64,000 bases of DNA from Trifolium pratense (lineage: Eukaryota; Streptophyta; Magnoliopsida; Fabales; Fabaceae). A program made the translations under genes and the position numbers. The notes under the pieces were generated by a model that was given only the letters and a program-made list of their open reading frames with translations, made no database searches and was not told the origin of the DNA. The stretch spans positions 41,376,856 through 41,440,855 of the forward strand of contig NC_060063.1 in NCBI RefSeq assembly GCF_020283565.1, read 5' to 3'. Shown here one piece after another: positions 21,163-32,161 of the stretch (position 1 is the stretch's first letter; each line of letters starts with the position of its first letter).

Positions 21163-24100
21163 TCATTCAGAGATTGAAAACATGTTCAGATGTTTCTTTA
21201 TAAAATCAAATCTTTCAACAGGTAAGGCTTTAGTAAATATGTCAGCCCATTGATTTTCAGTATCAACAAACTTAATATCTATAATGCCTCTCTGAACATA
21301 ATCTCTGATAAAGTGGTGTTTGATTTCAATATGTTTGGCTCTAGAGTGTAGGATAGGATTTTTAGATAAATGAATGGCTGCAGTATTATCACAATATAAA
21401 GGAATATTGTGACTGCTTACCTGATAATCTTCTAACTGATATTTTAACCAGAGTAGTTGTGTGCAACACTTAGCTGCTGAAATGTATTCTGCTTCTGCTG
21501 TAGACAAAGCTATAGTAGTTTGTCTCTTACTGGCCCAGGAGATAAGGTTTTCACCAACAAATTGACAATTGCCACTTGTGGATTTTCTTTCAATTTTATC
21601 TCCAGCATAGTCAGCATCACAGAATCCATTTAGCACATAATCATTGGATTTCTTATAGAGAAGTCCAAGATTAGTTGTTCCTTTCAGATACCTAAAGATT
21701 CTCTTTACAGCAGTAAGATGAGATTCTCTAGGATCTGACTGGAATCTTGCACATAAGCAGACACTGAATAAAATATCTGGTCTAGAGGCTGTCAGATAGA
21801 GTAAGGAACCAATCATACCTCTGTAGACCTTTTGATCTACTTTTCCTTCATCTTCTGACTTGCTCATGTTGGTAGTTGAATGCATAGGAGTGTTCATTAT
21901 CTTGCAATCATCTAGGTTGAATTTCTTCAGAAGTTCCTTGGTATATTTTGATTGATGAACATAAGTTCCTTCCTTCTTCTGATTGATTTGAATTCCCAGA
22001 AAGAATTTCAATTCTCCCATCATGCTCATTTCAAATTCATCCTGCATTATCTTAGAAAAATTCTTGCACAAGGAAGCATTAGTTGAACCAAATATAATAT
22101 CATCAACATAAATTTGAATGATTAAAATGTCTTCCTTGGTTGTTTTTCTAAAGAGTGTGCAGTCAACCTTCCCTTTCTCAAAACCCTTTTCAAGAAGAAA
22201 ATTACTGAGTCTATCATACCACGCTCTTGGAGCTTGTTTCAGACCATACAGTGATTTCTTCAATTTGAAAACATGTTCTGGGTTTGAGACATCTTCAAAA
22301 CCAGGAGGTTGCTTAACATACACTTCTTCAGAAATAAAACCATTTAAGAAGGCACTCTTAACATCCATCTGATACAAAGTTATTCCATGATTAACAGCAT
22401 AAGATAGAAGTAACCTGATTGCTTCAAGTCTAGCAACTGGTGCAAAGGTTTCAGTATAGTCAATCCCCTCTTGCTGACTATAACCTTGTGCGACCAATCT
22501 AGCCTTGTTTCTTACCACTTCACCTTGCTCATTCAGCTTGTTTCTGAATACCCATTTTGTTCCAATAATGTTCTTGTGTGAAGGTTTGGGCACTAGAGTC
22601 CATACATCATTCCTTTGAAATTGATTCAGCTCTTCTTGCATTGCTACAATCCAAGCATCATCTTTCAGAGCTTCATCAATCTTTGAAGGTTCCATCATTG
22701 AGATAAGACCAACTAAAGATTCCTCATTTCTCAGTTGAGATCTTGTCTTCCTTGGACTATCTTTGTTGCCTAAGATCAGTTCCTCTGGATGTGATGATTT
22801 GTATTTGAAAGTATTTCTTGGGGGCTCATCATCTTCAGACTCATCAACAGCAAGTTCAGGAGTTGCTTCAGTTCTTTGTTGTTCAGAGTCTGTAGGAACT
22901 GTTATGTTCAGAGGTTCTTCAGAGAATGGATGTTCTGAGTAGTTTGGAATATCTGAATACTGATCCTCTGATACCTGAAATCTAGACAAACCTTCCACAA
23001 GCTCTGACACTTGGTCAGGCTCTTTGTCATCAAATTTGACATGCATAGTTTCTTCCACAGTGTGTGTTTCAGAAATATACAGTCTGTATGCTTTTGAGCG
23101 TTCAGAATATCCTATAAAGATACCCTTATAACCTCTAGCATCAAATTTCTTTAGATGGACTTTATTGTTTAAGATGTAACAAGTACATCCAAACTGATGA
23201 AAATAAGAAATGTCAGGCTTTCTTCCTTTGAACAGTTCATAAGCAGTTTTGTTCAATTTAGATCTGATATAGATTCTATTTTGAACATAACATGCTGTGT
23301 TTACAGCTTCTGCCCATAAAAATTTTGCTACATTAGTTTCATGCATCATGGTTCTGGCCATTTCTTGCAGAGTTCTATTCTTCCTTTCTACAACCCCATT
23401 TTGTTGAGGAGTTCTAGGAGAAGAGAATTCATGCAAGATGCCATATTTTTCACAAAAGTTTTCAAAAGGTTCATTTTCAAATTCTCCACCATGATCACTT
23501 CTAACTTTTAAAATAGAGTAGCCTTTTTCATTTTGAATTTGTTTGCAGAAGATGCTAAACTCATCATAAGCTTCATCTTTTGTTCTTAGGAATTTTACCC
23601 AAGTCCATCTACTGTAATCATCAACAATTACTAATCCATACTTCTTTCCATTGATAGAAGCAGTGTGAACTGGCCCAAAAAGATCAATGTGAAGAAGTTC
23701 CAATGGTCTTGAGGTAGAAACAATGTTCTTAGGTTTAAAAGATGATTTTGTAATTTTTCCTTTTTGACAAGAACCACAAAGTGTGTTTGAGTGATATTTG
23801 ATTTTAGGTAAACCTCTGACAAGGTCAAGCTTGCTAAGCTTAGAGATTAACCTCCAGTTAGCATGGCCTAACCTCTTATGCCAGATCCATTTTTCTTCAC
23901 TCAAGGTCAAAAGACACATCACTTTTTGTTCATTCAAATCAGAAAGATTAATTTTATAAACATTGTTCTTTCTCAGACCTTTGAATATAATGGAGTTATC
24001 AGATTGTTTAGACACAGTACATGATTCCTTATTAAAGACAACTACATAACCATTGTCGCAAAATTGACTTATGCTCAATAAGTTATGTTTGAGTCCATCT

Positions 24101-24321
24101 ACTAACCAGACATCATTAATAGATAGGGAAGAATTACCTACTGTACCTGTACCTATTATCTTTCCTTTTTGATTACCTCCAAAGCCAACAGATCCTCCTT
24201 CTTTCATAGTCAGCTTAGAAAATAGTTGTTTGTCACCAGTCATATGCCTTGAACATCCACTATCCAGATACCATGAGTGATTCATGATACTTCTTTGAGT
24301 GGTAGGCTGTATGAGAAACAA
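21163..24321 (-). CDS. Sirevirus Copia pol: protease, integrase, reverse transcriptase, RNase H
   Basis: One open frame of 1052 codons. Domains in order: aspartic protease with the catalytic D-S-G at residues 20-22 ('[11 protein letters not shown]'); the GAG-pre-integrase zinc region with 'HKRLGH' and 'CGSCQKGK' (about 148-190); integrase core with the first Asp in 'HIDLFG', the second in 'RSDHGGEF' and the Glu in '[11 protein letters not shown]' (about 210-315); reverse transcriptase with '[20 protein letters not shown]' and the catalytic 'YVDDI' (about 580-830); and RNase H with 'CDADYAGD', 'STAEAEY' and 'CDNTAAI' (about 900-1045). All catalytic residues I can locate are kept. The first in-frame ATG is downstream (residue 13), so translation probably depended on fusion to gag. 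The frame is in a different phase from the preceding gag linker. It encodes the machinery for reverse transcription and insertion of the element. Confidence 0.93.
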   Translation of the reverse strand: MFLIQPTTQRSIMNHSWYLDSGCSRHMTGDKQLFSKLTMKEGGSVGFGGNQKGKIIGTGTVGNSSLSINDVWLVDGLKHNLLSISQFCDNGYVVVFNKESCTVSKQSDNSIIFKGLRKNNVYKINLSDLNEQKVMCLLTLSEEKWIWHKRLGHANWRLISKLSKLDLVRGLPKIKYHSNTLCGSCQKGKITKSSFKPKNIVSTSRPLELLHIDLFGPVHTASINGKKYGLVIVDDYSRWTWVKFLRTKDEAYDEFSIFCKQIQNEKGYSILKVRSDHGGEFENEPFENFCEKYGILHEFSSPRTPQQNGVVERKNRTLQEMARTMMHETNVAKFLWAEAVNTACYVQNRIYIRSKLNKTAYELFKGRKPDISYFHQFGCTCYILNNKVHLKKFDARGYKGIFIGYSERSKAYRLYISETHTVEETMHVKFDDKEPDQVSELVEGLSRFQVSEDQYSDIPNYSEHPFSEEPLNITVPTDSEQQRTEATPELAVDESEDDEPPRNTFKYKSSHPEELILGNKDSPRKTRSQLRNEESLVGLISMMEPSKIDEALKDDAWIVAMQEELNQFQRNDVWTLVPKPSHKNIIGTKWVFRNKLNEQGEVVRNKARLVAQGYSQQEGIDYTETFAPVARLEAIRLLLSYAVNHGITLYQMDVKSAFLNGFISEEVYVKQPPGFEDVSNPEHVFKLKKSLYGLKQAPRAWYDRLSNFLLEKGFEKGKVDCTLFRKTTKEDILIIQIYVDDIIFGSTNASLCKNFSKIMQDEFEMSMMGELKFFLGIQINQKKEGTYVHQSKYTKELLKKFNLDDCKIMNTPMHSTTNMSKSEDEGKVDQKVYRGMIGSLLYLTASRPDILFSVCLCARFQSDPRESHLTAVKRIFRYLKGTTNLGLLYKKSNDYVLNGFCDADYAGDKIERKSTSGNCQFVGENLISWASKRQTTIALSTAEAEYISAAKCCTQLLWLKYQLEDYQVSSHNIPLYCDNTAAIHLSKNPILHSRAKHIEIKHHFIRDYVQRGIIDIKFVDTENQWADIFTKALPVERFDFIKKHLNMFSISE

Positions 24322-24323
24322 CT

Positions 24324-24674
24324 TTAATCATTGCGGTAGAACTCTTCATCACAGTTAATGATAAAGTCATCCCAGTATTCTTCCTCTTCATTTTTCAAGT
24401 TCTGATTGTTAACTTGAGAACTTGTCAGCCATTTGTCTAGGACATAAGCCCTCCTTCCTTTGCATAGGACTTGTTTCCATACTCTAGGTAGGACATATCC
24501 TTTTCTAGTTGGTAAATCTGAATGATACATTATTTCAGCTTTTGGTACCCATCTTCTGGGTCCACGCTTGTTAGTCCACAAATGCTTACTATGATGTTTA
24601 GTGTTAGAGAAAGATCTTGGTTTGGAATAATAACCTTTTTGAAACCTTTTCTTTGTTTGAAATCTGTTATTATT
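24324..24674 (-). pseudogene. gag-pol linker region beyond the gag stop
   Basis: The gag frame continues past its stop at 24675-24677 and stays open until a second stop at 24324-24326. It includes 'VWTNKRGPRRWVPKAEI', the wording that precedes protease in SIRE-type elements. Pol then begins in another phase. So one in-frame stop and one frameshift separate gag from pol in this copy. Some Sireviruses use programmed recoding here, and I cannot tell decay from recoding. Confidence 0.6.
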
Positions 24675-26726
24675 CTAGGATTTGGATTGTTTATGATTCC
24701 AGGGTTTGTATTTATCACCAATCCCATGTTCTGATTGATTATATCTACTGACTCTAGAATCATAAATAATCTGAGTCCTGTACTTCATCTGAGATTTGAA
24801 GTTTGAATTTTTTCTTTTAAAAACTTCTGATCTTTTAGATTGACTAGCTTCAGGTACTGAAGTTCCTTTGGATCCAGAATTTGAAGTCTCAGATGTTGAA
24901 GCTTTCAGAACATTTGAACTAATGTTCTCAGGTTCTGAACAACTTCTATCTTCTGAACTTTTCTTTCCAGATCCTGAGGCACTTGGTTCCTCTGAGCTGT
25001 CAGCTTCTAAATCACTCAGATCATCATCGTCATTTTCAACAATACCAGGATTCTTTTCCTCTTCACTTGGTAGAACAACATAATAAACCCAAGATTTTCC
25101 AACCTTTTTGGCAAAGGTCTTTAGCTTTGAATATGTTCTACCATATTCATAGCCAAGTCCTTCTCCTCTATGTCTCAAAACATTATAAATTCTATTAGCA
25201 GCTTTGCTCTTCCCAAGGTTGAGATGCACAAATTGTTGAAGAGCTATTTCCTGCTCATCAATAGGTTTGTGACAAACAGCACAACCCTTTTCAAAGTCAT
25301 TTACTCTATTCAGAGTTTCTTGATACAGACCTTGAAAATGTTCTGCTTGTTCAGTCAGAGTGTTAAGCTTTTCTTGTAAAACTTTTTGTTTACTTAACAC
25401 TCTGAGATGTTTCTCAATGACCTTGTTAAGTGCAGTTATAAGTTGAGATTTAGAACAGTCAGAAAATACCTCATCTGTTACTTCTGAATCTGATTCTGAT
25501 TCATCCTCTGAGTCTGCATCTGAGTCAGTTGAAGCCATCAGGGCTAGATTTGCCTCTTCTTCTTCCTCAACTTCTTCCTCAGATGATAGCTCTTCAAAAG
25601 TAGCCATCAGACTCTTTTTCAATTTGCTCTTGAATTGTTGCTTCTTTGAGCTGTATCTTTTGCTTTTGTCTTTAGCAGACATTTCTGGACAGTCAGCAAT
25701 AAAGTGTCCTGGCTTCTTACAGTTGAAGCAGTTCTTCTGATCATCCTTTTTGCTGACAAAATTTCTGGAGCTGTTACCTCTGAAGTTTCTTTTGTTAAAT
25801 CTGTTCCATTGCTGAAACTTGGTGAATAAAGCAAACTCATCTTCACCCATTTCCTCCTCTTGACCATCTGCAGAAGATTCCTCTTCAATGTCAAGAAGCT
25901 GAGTCTTAAGAGCTTTAGAAGGAGTCCTAGTTGACTGTAAAGCCACAGACTTGGACTTCTTCTTAGCTTCTGAATCAGCATTCAGAACCATCTCATGGCT
26001 TCTGAGATTGCTTATCAGAGCCTCAAGACTCAGAGTTTTGAGATTTTGAGCTTCCTCTATTGCAGTGACCTTAGGTCTCCAAGCAATAGGAAGACTTCTC
26101 AGAATCTTCTGAACATGGTCATAGGTGGAATAACTTCTCTTAAGAGCTTTAAGACCAGATACAAGGATTTGAAACCTTGTGAACATAGTCTCAATGTTTT
26201 CATCTTGTTGCATAGTGAATAGTTCATATTGCCTTATCAAGAGACTAGCCTTAGCCTCTTGAACCTTTTCATTACCATCATAGGTAGCACACATAGAATC
26301 AAAGATAGATTTAGCAGTAGACTTGTTTTCTATTCTGACATAATCTTCATGTCTAATAGCACCAACAACAATGTCCTTTACTCTATGATGCTTAGTGTAG
26401 GTTTTTAAGTTAGCTGGTGTGAGTAACTTTCTATGCTCAATGGACAATCTTCCATGTTCATTTAAGTTTTCAAAAGTTACTCCCAGCTCAACCAAATCCC
26501 ATAACTCATGATCAATAGCAGTAATATTGCTATACAGTCTTTCCTTCCACCACTCAAATAATGATGCATCACCATTGAATATAGGGGCTTTCCTATTGCC
26601 ACTATGTTCATGTGATTCATTACTTAAGTAGTCAAAACCAAAAGCATTTCTAGGACCACCACCAGCACCACTGGCATCACTGGCTTCACCAGTTGTTCTA
26701 GTGCTACTATCGTCTCCTCCAGACAT
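24675..26726 (-). CDS. Sirevirus gag polyprotein, 683 residues
   Basis: The frame starts with a Ser/Gly-rich leader, then 'APIFNGDASLFEWWKERLY' and 'ELWDLVELG' (DUF4219-like and UBN2/gag-polypeptide region, about residues 48-250), which form the capsid-like part. A CCHC zinc knuckle is visible as 'CFNCKKPGHFIADC' at about residue 338, after a basic 'RNFRGNSSRN' stretch. A long acidic, probably coiled-coil segment follows (about 385-480), then a second C/H-rich element 'CAVCHKPI'. Sirevirus gag proteins are characteristically long with such coiled-coil extensions, and one was reported to bind dynein light chain LC8. The start at 26726 lies about 70 bp inside the 5' LTR boundary. Confidence 0.9.
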   Translation of the reverse strand: MSGGDDSSTRTTGEASDASGAGGGPRNAFGFDYLSNESHEHSGNRKAPIFNGDASLFEWWKERLYSNITAIDHELWDLVELGVTFENLNEHGRLSIEHRKLLTPANLKTYTKHHRVKDIVVGAIRHEDYVRIENKSTAKSIFDSMCATYDGNEKVQEAKASLLIRQYELFTMQQDENIETMFTRFQILVSGLKALKRSYSTYDHVQKILRSLPIAWRPKVTAIEEAQNLKTLSLEALISNLRSHEMVLNADSEAKKKSKSVALQSTRTPSKALKTQLLDIEEESSADGQEEEMGEDEFALFTKFQQWNRFNKRNFRGNSSRNFVSKKDDQKNCFNCKKPGHFIADCPEMSAKDKSKRYSSKKQQFKSKLKKSLMATFEELSSEEEVEEEEEANLALMASTDSDADSEDESESDSEVTDEVFSDCSKSQLITALNKVIEKHLRVLSKQKVLQEKLNTLTEQAEHFQGLYQETLNRVNDFEKGCAVCHKPIDEQEIALQQFVHLNLGKSKAANRIYNVLRHRGEGLGYEYGRTYSKLKTFAKKVGKSWVYYVVLPSEEEKNPGIVENDDDDLSDLEADSSEEPSASGSGKKSSEDRSCSEPENISSNVLKASTSETSNSGSKGTSVPEASQSKRSEVFKRKNSNFKSQMKYRTQIIYDSRVSRYNQSEHGIGDKYKPWNHKQSKS

Positions 26727-26779
26727 AGTGTTCTCACAAGATCTTTACTGTCTCACTGTTAAGTGAAAGTAACAGACCA

Positions 26780-26794
26780 GAGCTCTAGATACCA
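26780..26794 (-). other. Primer-binding site of the Sirevirus
   Basis: On the minus strand, tggtatctagagctc begins 2 bases after the LTR end. It resembles the initiator-Met-tRNA primer site (TGGTATCAGAGC) with a small change in the middle, as expected for Copia elements. Confidence 0.75.
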
Positions 26795-26796
26795 AT

Positions 26797-27877
26797 TGAA
26801 GGTGTGAAAACACAAGAAGGGGGGGTTGAATTGTGTTTTAGTCAAGTTTAAAACTTTTTCAAGTTCTTAACTTAACTACAACAGCAGCGGATAAATAACA
26901 CAATAAAACAAGTTAAGAGAGAGAGAGAGATTACACAAGCAATTTATACTGGTTCCTCTCACAAAACGAGAGTAGTCCAGTCCCCTTGCACTTTCAAGGG
27001 ATTTCACTATAATCACACAAGATTACAACTGCTCAAGCACACAAGCAAGAGACTTCTCAACAATGCTCAAGCACACAAGCTTAAGACTTCACACTTAAGC
27101 ACACAAGCTTAAGACTTCAAGTACTAGATATTATAAAGTAATGGAAAGTATACAATAGCTCTTAGTCAGAACCTAGAAGAACAAATACTAAATATTTGAA
27201 CTAAAAGTGCAACAACACAGTTCAGAGGTTCAGAGCTTTGTATGAGGAATTCAGAGTTTTGTTCGTGCGTGTTAATAATCCTTGATATGTTATTACAACT
27301 GATTCCTTTAGAATATATACGACTAGAAAAGAGTCGTTGCAGAGATGACCGTTGAAGTTGATAATCTTTTGTCTTCAAGCAGCCTGTCTTGATGCAGTTT
27401 GGTTGTATCCAAAACTAAGTAAGAGTTTCAGGTACTTTGACTACTGCAGAGAAGACTTTCCTTATTCAGCTAACATAACTGATGACCCACGTTCTCAAAA
27501 GAGAACAGACAGAAAGAGATTAGCTGTTCTGATCAGGCTTGAAAGGTCCTTTTCTTCATTGGTAGAAGAGTTGACTTGCAAAAGAGAATCTTTACAAACT
27601 TCAAGAAGATCAGCAGAGTTTGATGAAGCTAAGACCTTAAGAAGTTCTGAAGACTTCATCGTCTGAAGTGTACAACTTCTGAGTCTCACAATCTTCTGAT
27701 CGCTTACAAACTTCTGAAGTCCTTAACTTCTGATCATTATTCAGAGCTTAATTGAATCTAAGTCCTGCACACTTAAATTAAATTTTTAGTCCTTCCAATT
27801 GTTTATTAATACTTTGTTATCATCAAAACCTTAATAGATTTAGGGGCAAACATTTTTAAATCAATTTTGTTCCAACA
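26797..27877 (-). repeat. 5' LTR of the Sirevirus, 1081 bp
   Basis: On the minus strand the block starts TGTTGGAACAAAATTG (complement of 27877 leftward) and ends CACACCTTCA next to the primer-binding site, so it has TG...CA termini. Size and first bases fit Sirevirus LTRs. Repeated 'aagcacacaagcttaagact' units occur at about 27030-27120. No second LTR copy exists in the window, so age cannot be estimated from LTR divergence. Confidence 0.82.
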
Positions 27878-27891
27878 CCGTAAACAATGAT

Positions 27892-28397
27892 TTTAATAAA
27901 AATGTGATTTTTATTCAATTCAATTTTTGCATACTTTTAGTTTCCATTTAAATAAAAAAATGTATTTTATGTGCATTGATCGACATAATAGGTAAATAAA
28001 CACCTTGATGGATTTATAAGTACTCTCTCTGTCTCAAAAACGATTGAGAAAGGCTAAGAGAACGCGCCAGTACACCACATCCTGAAATCGTTCTCATAGC
28101 CTATGTCAACGTTTTTTTTTTTGCATTTTTTTTTTATACCGATGAGGGTGCATTACACAATGGCTTTTAGGCGTTGCTATAGAATGAAAATGTTGTAATT
28201 AAAGAAAAATAATTTAATAATAAATTTTACTATATTTAAGGATGACTTCATGCAATTTTTCTTATTTAAAGGTGTACAAAGTAAACGTTGTTGATAGCAT
28301 AAACTATATATGGTTTTAAATTGTGGTCTGCATTTTCAATTGCGGTGTGATCTTCAATTATGTGTACCACCACATCGTACCGCATCAGGAAGCCTAT
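27892..28397 (+). repeat. Repeat module A, copy 1 (intact)
   Basis: About 506 bp, from 'ttttaataaaaatgtg' to 'catcaggaagcctat'. It recurs almost identically on the opposite strand at 36081-38271, where it is split by a 1.68-kb solo LTR. No protein is encoded. The copy begins only 15 bp outside the Sirevirus LTR. Confidence 0.85.
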
Positions 28398-28401
28398 TTT
28401 T

Positions 28402-28803
28402 GGTGTAGTCTATTTTTCTTCCAAAAATACCCTTCATAACAATTACATCTATGCCATGACAAAAATAATTATAACTTCCCTTCAATTTCTTTTTTTATCT
28501 TCCAACCGCCACTTAACAATTTTTTGTAGTGTTCTTTATTTTTTCACAGTTTATGCAAGATGATTCAATGATCATCGATTCAAGTTTTTTCTTTCTTAAT
28601 ACCCATCTCTCACATTCATTCTTAATTTTTTTATGTTTCTTTTTTTTCTTAAAGGCATGAGTTAAAATTGGAAGAGAGATGTGGTGATGGATAAAGATTT
28701 AATTAATAAGTTTAATTGGCAAGGATAATTGATGAACATTGATGGATTCTCATGTTAATTCATATAGTTTTTTTTAACAGTTATATAGTAATGTCTATTC
28801 TTA
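28402..28803 (+). repeat. Repeat module B, copy 1
   Basis: About 402 bp, from 'ggtgtagtctatttttcttc' to 'atgtctattctta'. Other copies are 35629-35995 (same strand, left end shorter) and 38595-39633 (opposite strand, split by a hAT-type element). The frame at 28360-28563 falls in this non-coding repeat and is not a gene. Confidence 0.85.
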
Positions 28804-29592
28804 TTGATCTTTAATCTCTGGCTGGTTGACCCACGACCATAAACCGGGTCAAACATGGGTCGCCGTCCAGCGTGAATATTTCCTTTTCACATGATTTTTT
28901 GTGGGTTTCGATCAAAATACAATTTCTAGTGATTTTAACACAAAACTATCAAGTATTAAACATCAAAACATGAATTTTAAAGAGAAATTCGTAAATCCCA
29001 TAAACAATAGTTTTTCTTTGATTTCTCCTATATAATTGTCGAAAAAACACAATATCTTCCACCAAAGCCATACAAGTTTTCACTTCAGTTTATTAAAAAT
29101 TAAGATTCGAAAAATTGAAAAATAAGAAAACGAACATGATCCAAAAATAAGAAAAAGAAGAATATTTTAGGTTATTTTATCGTTCTTTATTTCGGTATGC
29201 TTCACCACATGTCTTAGATATCTTTTTCTTTCAATTGAATGAAAAAAATTGAATTAAAAATTAGTGGGTATTTTGTAACTACACTATTTTAACATAATAT
29301 TGTACAATATTTATAAACCTATCAAAATTATTGACGTGAGCGAGTGTATGTACCGAAGAATTTACCATTTTTATAACATAAATAATGGATGAAAAATATA
29401 TTATTATAATTGGGGTGCGTCTGATTCGCTATACATGTTTTTAGATTTTTGGTAGTTGTTTTGGTTTCTTTGGGTGGAGTACGCTCCGTATTCTTCATTT
29501 CAATCATTTGTGGTTTAAGTACATCCTTTACTAATTCCAATTTTAATATAAATAAAAATTTCTTTGCTGTTCAACAAAAAAAAGGACATCAC
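28804..29592. other. AT-rich intergenic DNA, no gene seen
   Basis: No motif-bearing frame and no delimited repeat was found in this stretch. Confidence 0.5.
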
Positions 29593-31571
29593 TGTTAATA
29601 GAAAGACGGCTAGGGTTTTAATAGAATATCATTGCATTAGCTTAACATTACAAAAAATTACTAGATAATATATATATAAAACCTAATGAACTACCAACTA
29701 ACAGGCCCAATAACATAGCCTATTATTTTATTATCCAACACATACTCTCAAACTCATTATGCATCAACAAGAAGTATTATGAGTTTGTTAAACAAAATAC
29801 GAAAATAAAATAAACTACCAAATAAAATAAACTTCTAACATCACCCCTCAGGTTAAAGCTTATGAAGCTTTAAGCTTGTTACAAATTAGCTCTGACAATA
29901 AGTCAACCCAATTAAGATTACGATCAACTGAGAGCAGCAATTTACCATCAAAGAGGGGGCAACCAAATCAAATTAATCCAACATCCTATCCAATTCAGTC
30001 CAAGCTAACCAAAAAACCAAATCAATCGAACAAATTCAAACTAAACCAATCATAAGAATCAATAGGGAGAAGTACAATCAATCAGAAGAAGTGCAATAGG
30101 GAGAACTGCAATGCAATTAGAAGAGAAGTGCAGTAGGGGAAGAAGTGCAATACAACCAGAAGAAGTGCAATAGGGAGAAGTGCAATGCAATCAAAAGAAG
30201 TGCAATAGGGGGAGAAGTGCAATACAATCAGAAGATAAGTGCAATAGGGGGAGAAGTGCAATGCAATCAGAAGAAGTGCAATAGGGAGAAGTGCAATACA
30301 ATCAGAAGTGCAATAGGAAGAAGTGCAATGCAATCAGAAGAAGGACAACACGGGGAGAAGTGCAATACAATCAGAAGTGCAATAGGAAGAAGTGCAATGC
30401 AATCAGAAGAAGTGCAATGCAATCAGAAGAGAAGTGCAATAGGGGGAGAAGTGCAATACAATCGATTAGAAAAACCAAATTGTGAGCACTCGACTCACCA
30501 AACAACCAAAAGAGAAGAATCAAACCAGACCAAATCAAACAACACAATCATACCAAACATTACCAATTCCTTCCAAAATACCATAGTTCACAGCAATGCT
30601 GCAGCAAGTCGTCACTACTTCCATGCCTAGCAACCATATCATGTTAAAAAGTTCCACATATTGCCTTTCCAAACACAAGGAAAACAATATCCAAACTAAT
30701 AAGAAATCCACAATCGACTATTGCAATTTGTGGAACAATGAAAATTACATATGATTGAATTAACCACAATGTTCGACCAATTCCACCATGATAGCTCATC
30801 ACGTGCCAACAAATTCAATGCATCTAAAAAGCCACCAAATTATTTCTTCAAAGCCAATCGATTTACCAAAAACATGCAACTTTCATTGTTTGACCGAAGC
30901 ATGGAATAAATTTAACTTCAACTTCAAAATTTCCAACTAGCAAGCCTTAATTAGATTCAACACTAAAGCAACGAGAAACCAAAATCCAATATTGAACAAA
31001 AGGAATAAGATCAAACAGAGGAGAGAGAAGAACAAACCAAAATTGCAGCATACAAACTTAATCAATCATCAAAGACCAAATAAGCATGACTCAAACAACA
31101 ATAAAAAGTTGACAAACAAAGCAACACTAACCCAAAGATTGACTGATGCAATTATCTATGACAAAAAGTAACAAAACATAACTTACTAGAAACCAACAAT
31201 ATGAAAGCAATTGTTAGAATTTCCACGACAACAACAATAACACACAGCAACGACACTTTATTCTCCTTATTCTTTCTTTTCTTTCAATATTCCCAAGCAA
31301 ACATCAAACGCACACAATAAACATATTCCCACACTTGGGAATTCGACATCGGAAGCGACAAGTGGTTCAAGTTGGATCGAACCATGCTCTAGATACCATG
31401 TTAACAATATAGATATACAAATAGGAAAAGAGAAAGACGACTAGAGTTTCAATAGAATATCATTGCATTAGCTTAACATTACAAAAAGTTACTAGATAAT
31501 ATATATATAAAACCTAATGAACTACCAACTAGCAGGCCCAATAACATAGCCTATTATTTTATTATCCAACA
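29593..31571 (-). mobile_element. Non-autonomous LTR retrotransposon (TRIM/LARD-like), about 1.98 kb
   Basis: Two LTRs in the same orientation: 29593-29740 (148 bp) and 31399-31571 (173 bp). They are nearly identical over 'tagaatatcattgcattagc' to 'ttattatccaaca' and differ by a deletion of about 25 bp near the left LTR's left end. In the minus orientation they start TGTTGGATAAT and end TTAACA. Plus-strand gatacca at 31392-31398 directly abuts the right LTR and is the complement of the Met-tRNA primer-site start. Flanks atcac and atcat give a 5-bp target duplication with one mismatch. No gag or pol is present. The interior contains a minisatellite and AT-rich filler. Confidence 0.85.
30062..30466 (+). 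repeat. Minisatellite of 'agaagtgcaatagggg / gaagtgcaatgcaatc' units
   Basis: About 400 bp of irregular tandem repeats built on gaagtgcaat followed alternately by 'aggggga', 'gcaatcaga' or 'acaatcaga'. Units of roughly 15-16 bp form higher-order blocks (for instance 30290-30330 and 30360-30400 are near copies). Frames seen on both strands here are repeat artefacts. It lies inside the non-autonomous LTR element. Confidence 0.85.
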
Positions 31572-32161
31572 ATCATGACAGAACATGATTGAACAAGTAG
31601 GTGAGTCACACGGCACAACTTCATGTTTTGTACATTGTCTATACAAGTTTGCACGAATCTATCAAAAAACGATTTTATGCACAATTTAACTCGTTTTTAA
31701 CTCCTAAACTCGTACTAGTAATAGCTTACATCAGATAAAAAAGGCTATGGAACACTGTATTAGCTGGAAACCAAGATCCCTGGGAAAATCCGCAGGTAAA
31801 CAAGAAATTTTTAGTTATGGACGTTGAATGTATAAATAATATGTGATGACAAGCTTATCCTATGAACTAATTTTTGGGATTGAGATTCAAGCATATTTAA
31901 CACAAAATATGCTTAAAATACAATCAAAGTGAAAATAAAAACAATATAAATAAAACAACCTCTCTCATGAAATTGTTAATAAAACAACCTCCCAAATTAA
32001 GCTGCAACATTCAAAACACAGGGGAGAAGGCCACTGTAATGAAATTCTTTCCTTTGTGCCTGAAAATATGAAAAGGAAGACGATGATCAATTCTTTGAGC
32101 CGAATGATCATACAACAAGGGAGGGTATTGAAAAGTGAAAAGCTTCGAAAGAAACTTACTT
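31572..32161. other. Intergenic DNA downstream of the F-box gene
   Basis: No gene is visible. It probably includes the 3' untranslated region of the minus-strand F-box gene. Confidence 0.45.

Larger units (their letters stand above)
16965..27877 (-). mobile_element. Sirevirus-lineage Ty1/Copia retrotransposon, 3' LTR missing
   Basis: Reading on the minus strand the order is 5' LTR (27877-26797), primer-binding site, gag, pol (protease-integrase-RT-RNase H), envelope-like frame, then a 3' untranslated region with repeated polypurine tracts. This order, with an extra frame after pol, is diagnostic of Sireviruses such as SIRE1 of soybean. Damage is mild: one stop and one frameshift between gag and pol, and one frameshift in the envelope-like region, while pol itself is open for 1052 codons. 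I could not find any copy of the LTR left of 16965, so the element is truncated or rearranged at that end. An antisense open frame lies in its 3' region. Confidence 0.88.

Noticed and set aside
30062..30466. Regular spaced repeats that might suggest a CRISPR array
   Set aside because: The repeats are irregular 15-16-bp units without unique spacers, in plant nuclear DNA and inside an LTR element. This is a minisatellite.
30082..30630. Open frames on both strands (83, 161 and 64 codons)
   Set aside because: They are repeat artefacts of the minisatellite: Cys/Asn/Lys-rich or Ser/Leu/His-rich periodic translations without a domain.
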